A model generated the notes under the pieces. It saw only the letters and a list, made by a program, of their open reading frames with translations. It was not told where the DNA came from and did not search any database. This document shows, piece by piece, positions 63,385 through 64,000 of a stretch of DNA of 64,000 nucleotides. The DNA comes from Aggregicoccus sp. 17bor-14 (GTDB lineage: Bacteria > Myxococcota > Myxococcia > Myxococcales > Myxococcaceae). Position numbers and translations under genes: made by a program. Positions within the stretch are counted from its first letter, which is position 1, and each line of letters starts with the position of its first letter. The stretch is from assembly GCF_009659535.1 (NCBI RefSeq), contig NZ_VJZZ01000004.1, positions 62,001-126,000 of the forward strand, given 5' to 3'.

Positions 63385-64000
63385 CAGAAGAGGTGCTCGG
63401 AGAGCAGCTCGGCGTCTCCGCCCGGCACGCAGCGCACCACGTCCTGGGCGCCGCAGGCGCGGGCGAGCGCCTCCGCGGCCACCTCGTGCGCCGCGTCCGT
63501 GATGAGGACGGGGTTGGGGCCGGCGTCCAGCGTGAACCACACCGGCACGCCCTTCTTGCGCTGCTCCTTGAGCGAGCCCACCAGCGCGAGCGTGCCCGGC
63601 AGCAGGTAGCAGAGCGGCGGATCCGCGGCGAGCGCGCTCGCGTGCATGCGCCACGCGTTGCGCTCGGCGAGCGCGCCCAGTCCCTCGAGGTCGCGCGCCT
63701 GGATGAGCGAGCGCGCGCGGGCGAGCTCCCCTTCCGCGTCCGCGCACCAGGCCGGGTAGTAGGGCGAGCTGTCCACGGTGTGCTTCATGCCGTCGCGGCT
63801 CTTCACGTCCTTCTCGTCGCGGCTCACGATGGCCACGACCATGCGCAGCTCCGGCCAGTGCGCGGCCGGGAAGTCCTGCACCGCGTAGCTGTCCTCGCCG
63901 TCCGCGCGGCTGCCGCGCAGCCAGCTGCAGAAGCCGCCCTGGATGCTGCGGCAGGCGCTGCCGCTGCCCAGGCGCGCGAGCAGGCTCGCCGCGCGCGGCT
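63384..64000 (-). CDS. mvaD: Diphosphomevalonate decarboxylase (partial, start beyond the window)
   Basis: The last 204 codons or so of MvaD, running off the right edge. Family segments are 'SACRSIQGGFCSW' and 'SYAVQDFPAAHWPELRMVVA' just inside the edge, 'SSPYYPAWCADAE', 'NAWRMHASALAADPP' and 'VPVWFTLDAGPNPVLIT'. The enzyme decarboxylates diphosphomevalonate to isopentenyl diphosphate. The stop overlaps the following kinase ATG (TGATG). The N-terminal GHMP part is outside the window. Confidence 0.95.
   Translation of the reverse strand, partial: PRAASLLARLGSGSACRSIQGGFCSWLRGSRADGEDSYAVQDFPAAHWPELRMVVAIVSRDEKDVKSRDGMKHTVDSSPYYPAWCADAEGELARARSLIQARDLEGLGALAERNAWRMHASALAADPPLCYLLPGTLALVGSLKEQRKKGVPVWFTLDAGPNPVLITDAAHEVAAEALARACGAQDVVRCVPGGDAELLSEHLF

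Overview
The window is very GC-rich chromosomal DNA, with G or C at almost every third codon position, from what looks like a myxobacterium. The best taxonomic markers are a DUF2378 (TIGR02265, Myxococcus-type) protein, many outer-membrane lipoproteins with Ala/Pro/Asp-Ala-Gly linkers, carboxypeptidase-regulatory-like and DUF4388 proteins, and mevalonate-pathway genes next to Gram-negative lpxC and BamA-like genes. I place it in Myxococcota, probably suborder Cystobacterineae; genus is not resolvable from the sequence alone. I saw no insertion sequence, prophage, CRISPR array or integrated element. The region reads as a stable core chromosome with two tRNA genes.

Layout. 1-7.5 kb: end of an unknown gene, a PDZ/carboxypeptidase-regulatory anchored protein, pgi, a PaaI-type thioesterase with an ECF sigma factor, a CNNM/CorC-type membrane protein, a TPR protein and a 40-residue very basic protein. 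7.6-11.3 kb: prfA-prmC-murA and a small zinc-ribbon protein. 11.4-20.5 kb: secreted proteins and lipoproteins, tRNA-Gly(CCC), a PA0069-type radical SAM protein, a diheme cytochrome/beta-helix lipoprotein pair and a chalcone-isomerase-like protein. 20.6-28.7 kb: serC; a sigma factor/anti-sigma/caspase-barrel/Cys-rich lipoprotein operon; a DEAD-box helicase; a CitE-like CoA-ester lyase. 29-38.9 kb: an ScfR-type regulator divergent from that lyase, a TPR protein, TauE/SafE with DUF1634, pepA, and a DsbA-like lipoprotein/DUF4388/pyrF operon. 39-46.9 kb: lpxC behind a consensus sigma-54 promoter; yebC-ruvC-ruvA-DUF2378-ruvB plus an unknown 537-residue protein; a barrel protein; and a gene with an in-frame UGA. 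47-54 kb: an acp3U-type tRNA modification gene, the isc operon (iscS-iscU-iscA-hscB-hscA-fdx) and tRNA-Leu(CAG). 54-64 kb: a flippase-like membrane protein with a phosphodiesterase-type phosphatase, a BamA-like barrel, an acyltransferase, a subtilisin with SLH repeats, and the mevalonate genes for phosphomevalonate kinase and diphosphomevalonate decarboxylase.

The most notable observation is at 46542-46889 (minus). An ArsC/Spx-fold protein has its first redox cysteine codon replaced by UGA (U-x-x-C), followed 21 nt downstream by the apical loop of a hairpin that fits the bacterial SECIS pattern. Read only from the downstream GTG start, the gene loses its active site. I interpret it as a selenoprotein. 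Other points worth attention are a perfect -24/-12 promoter upstream of lpxC, a Rrf2/IscR-like palindrome abutting the iscS -10 with no iscR nearby, an IscS with a roughly 49-residue insertion, a caspase-like lipoprotein fused to a C-terminal barrel under its own ECF/anti-sigma pair, and a DUF2378 protein embedded in the ruvCAB operon.
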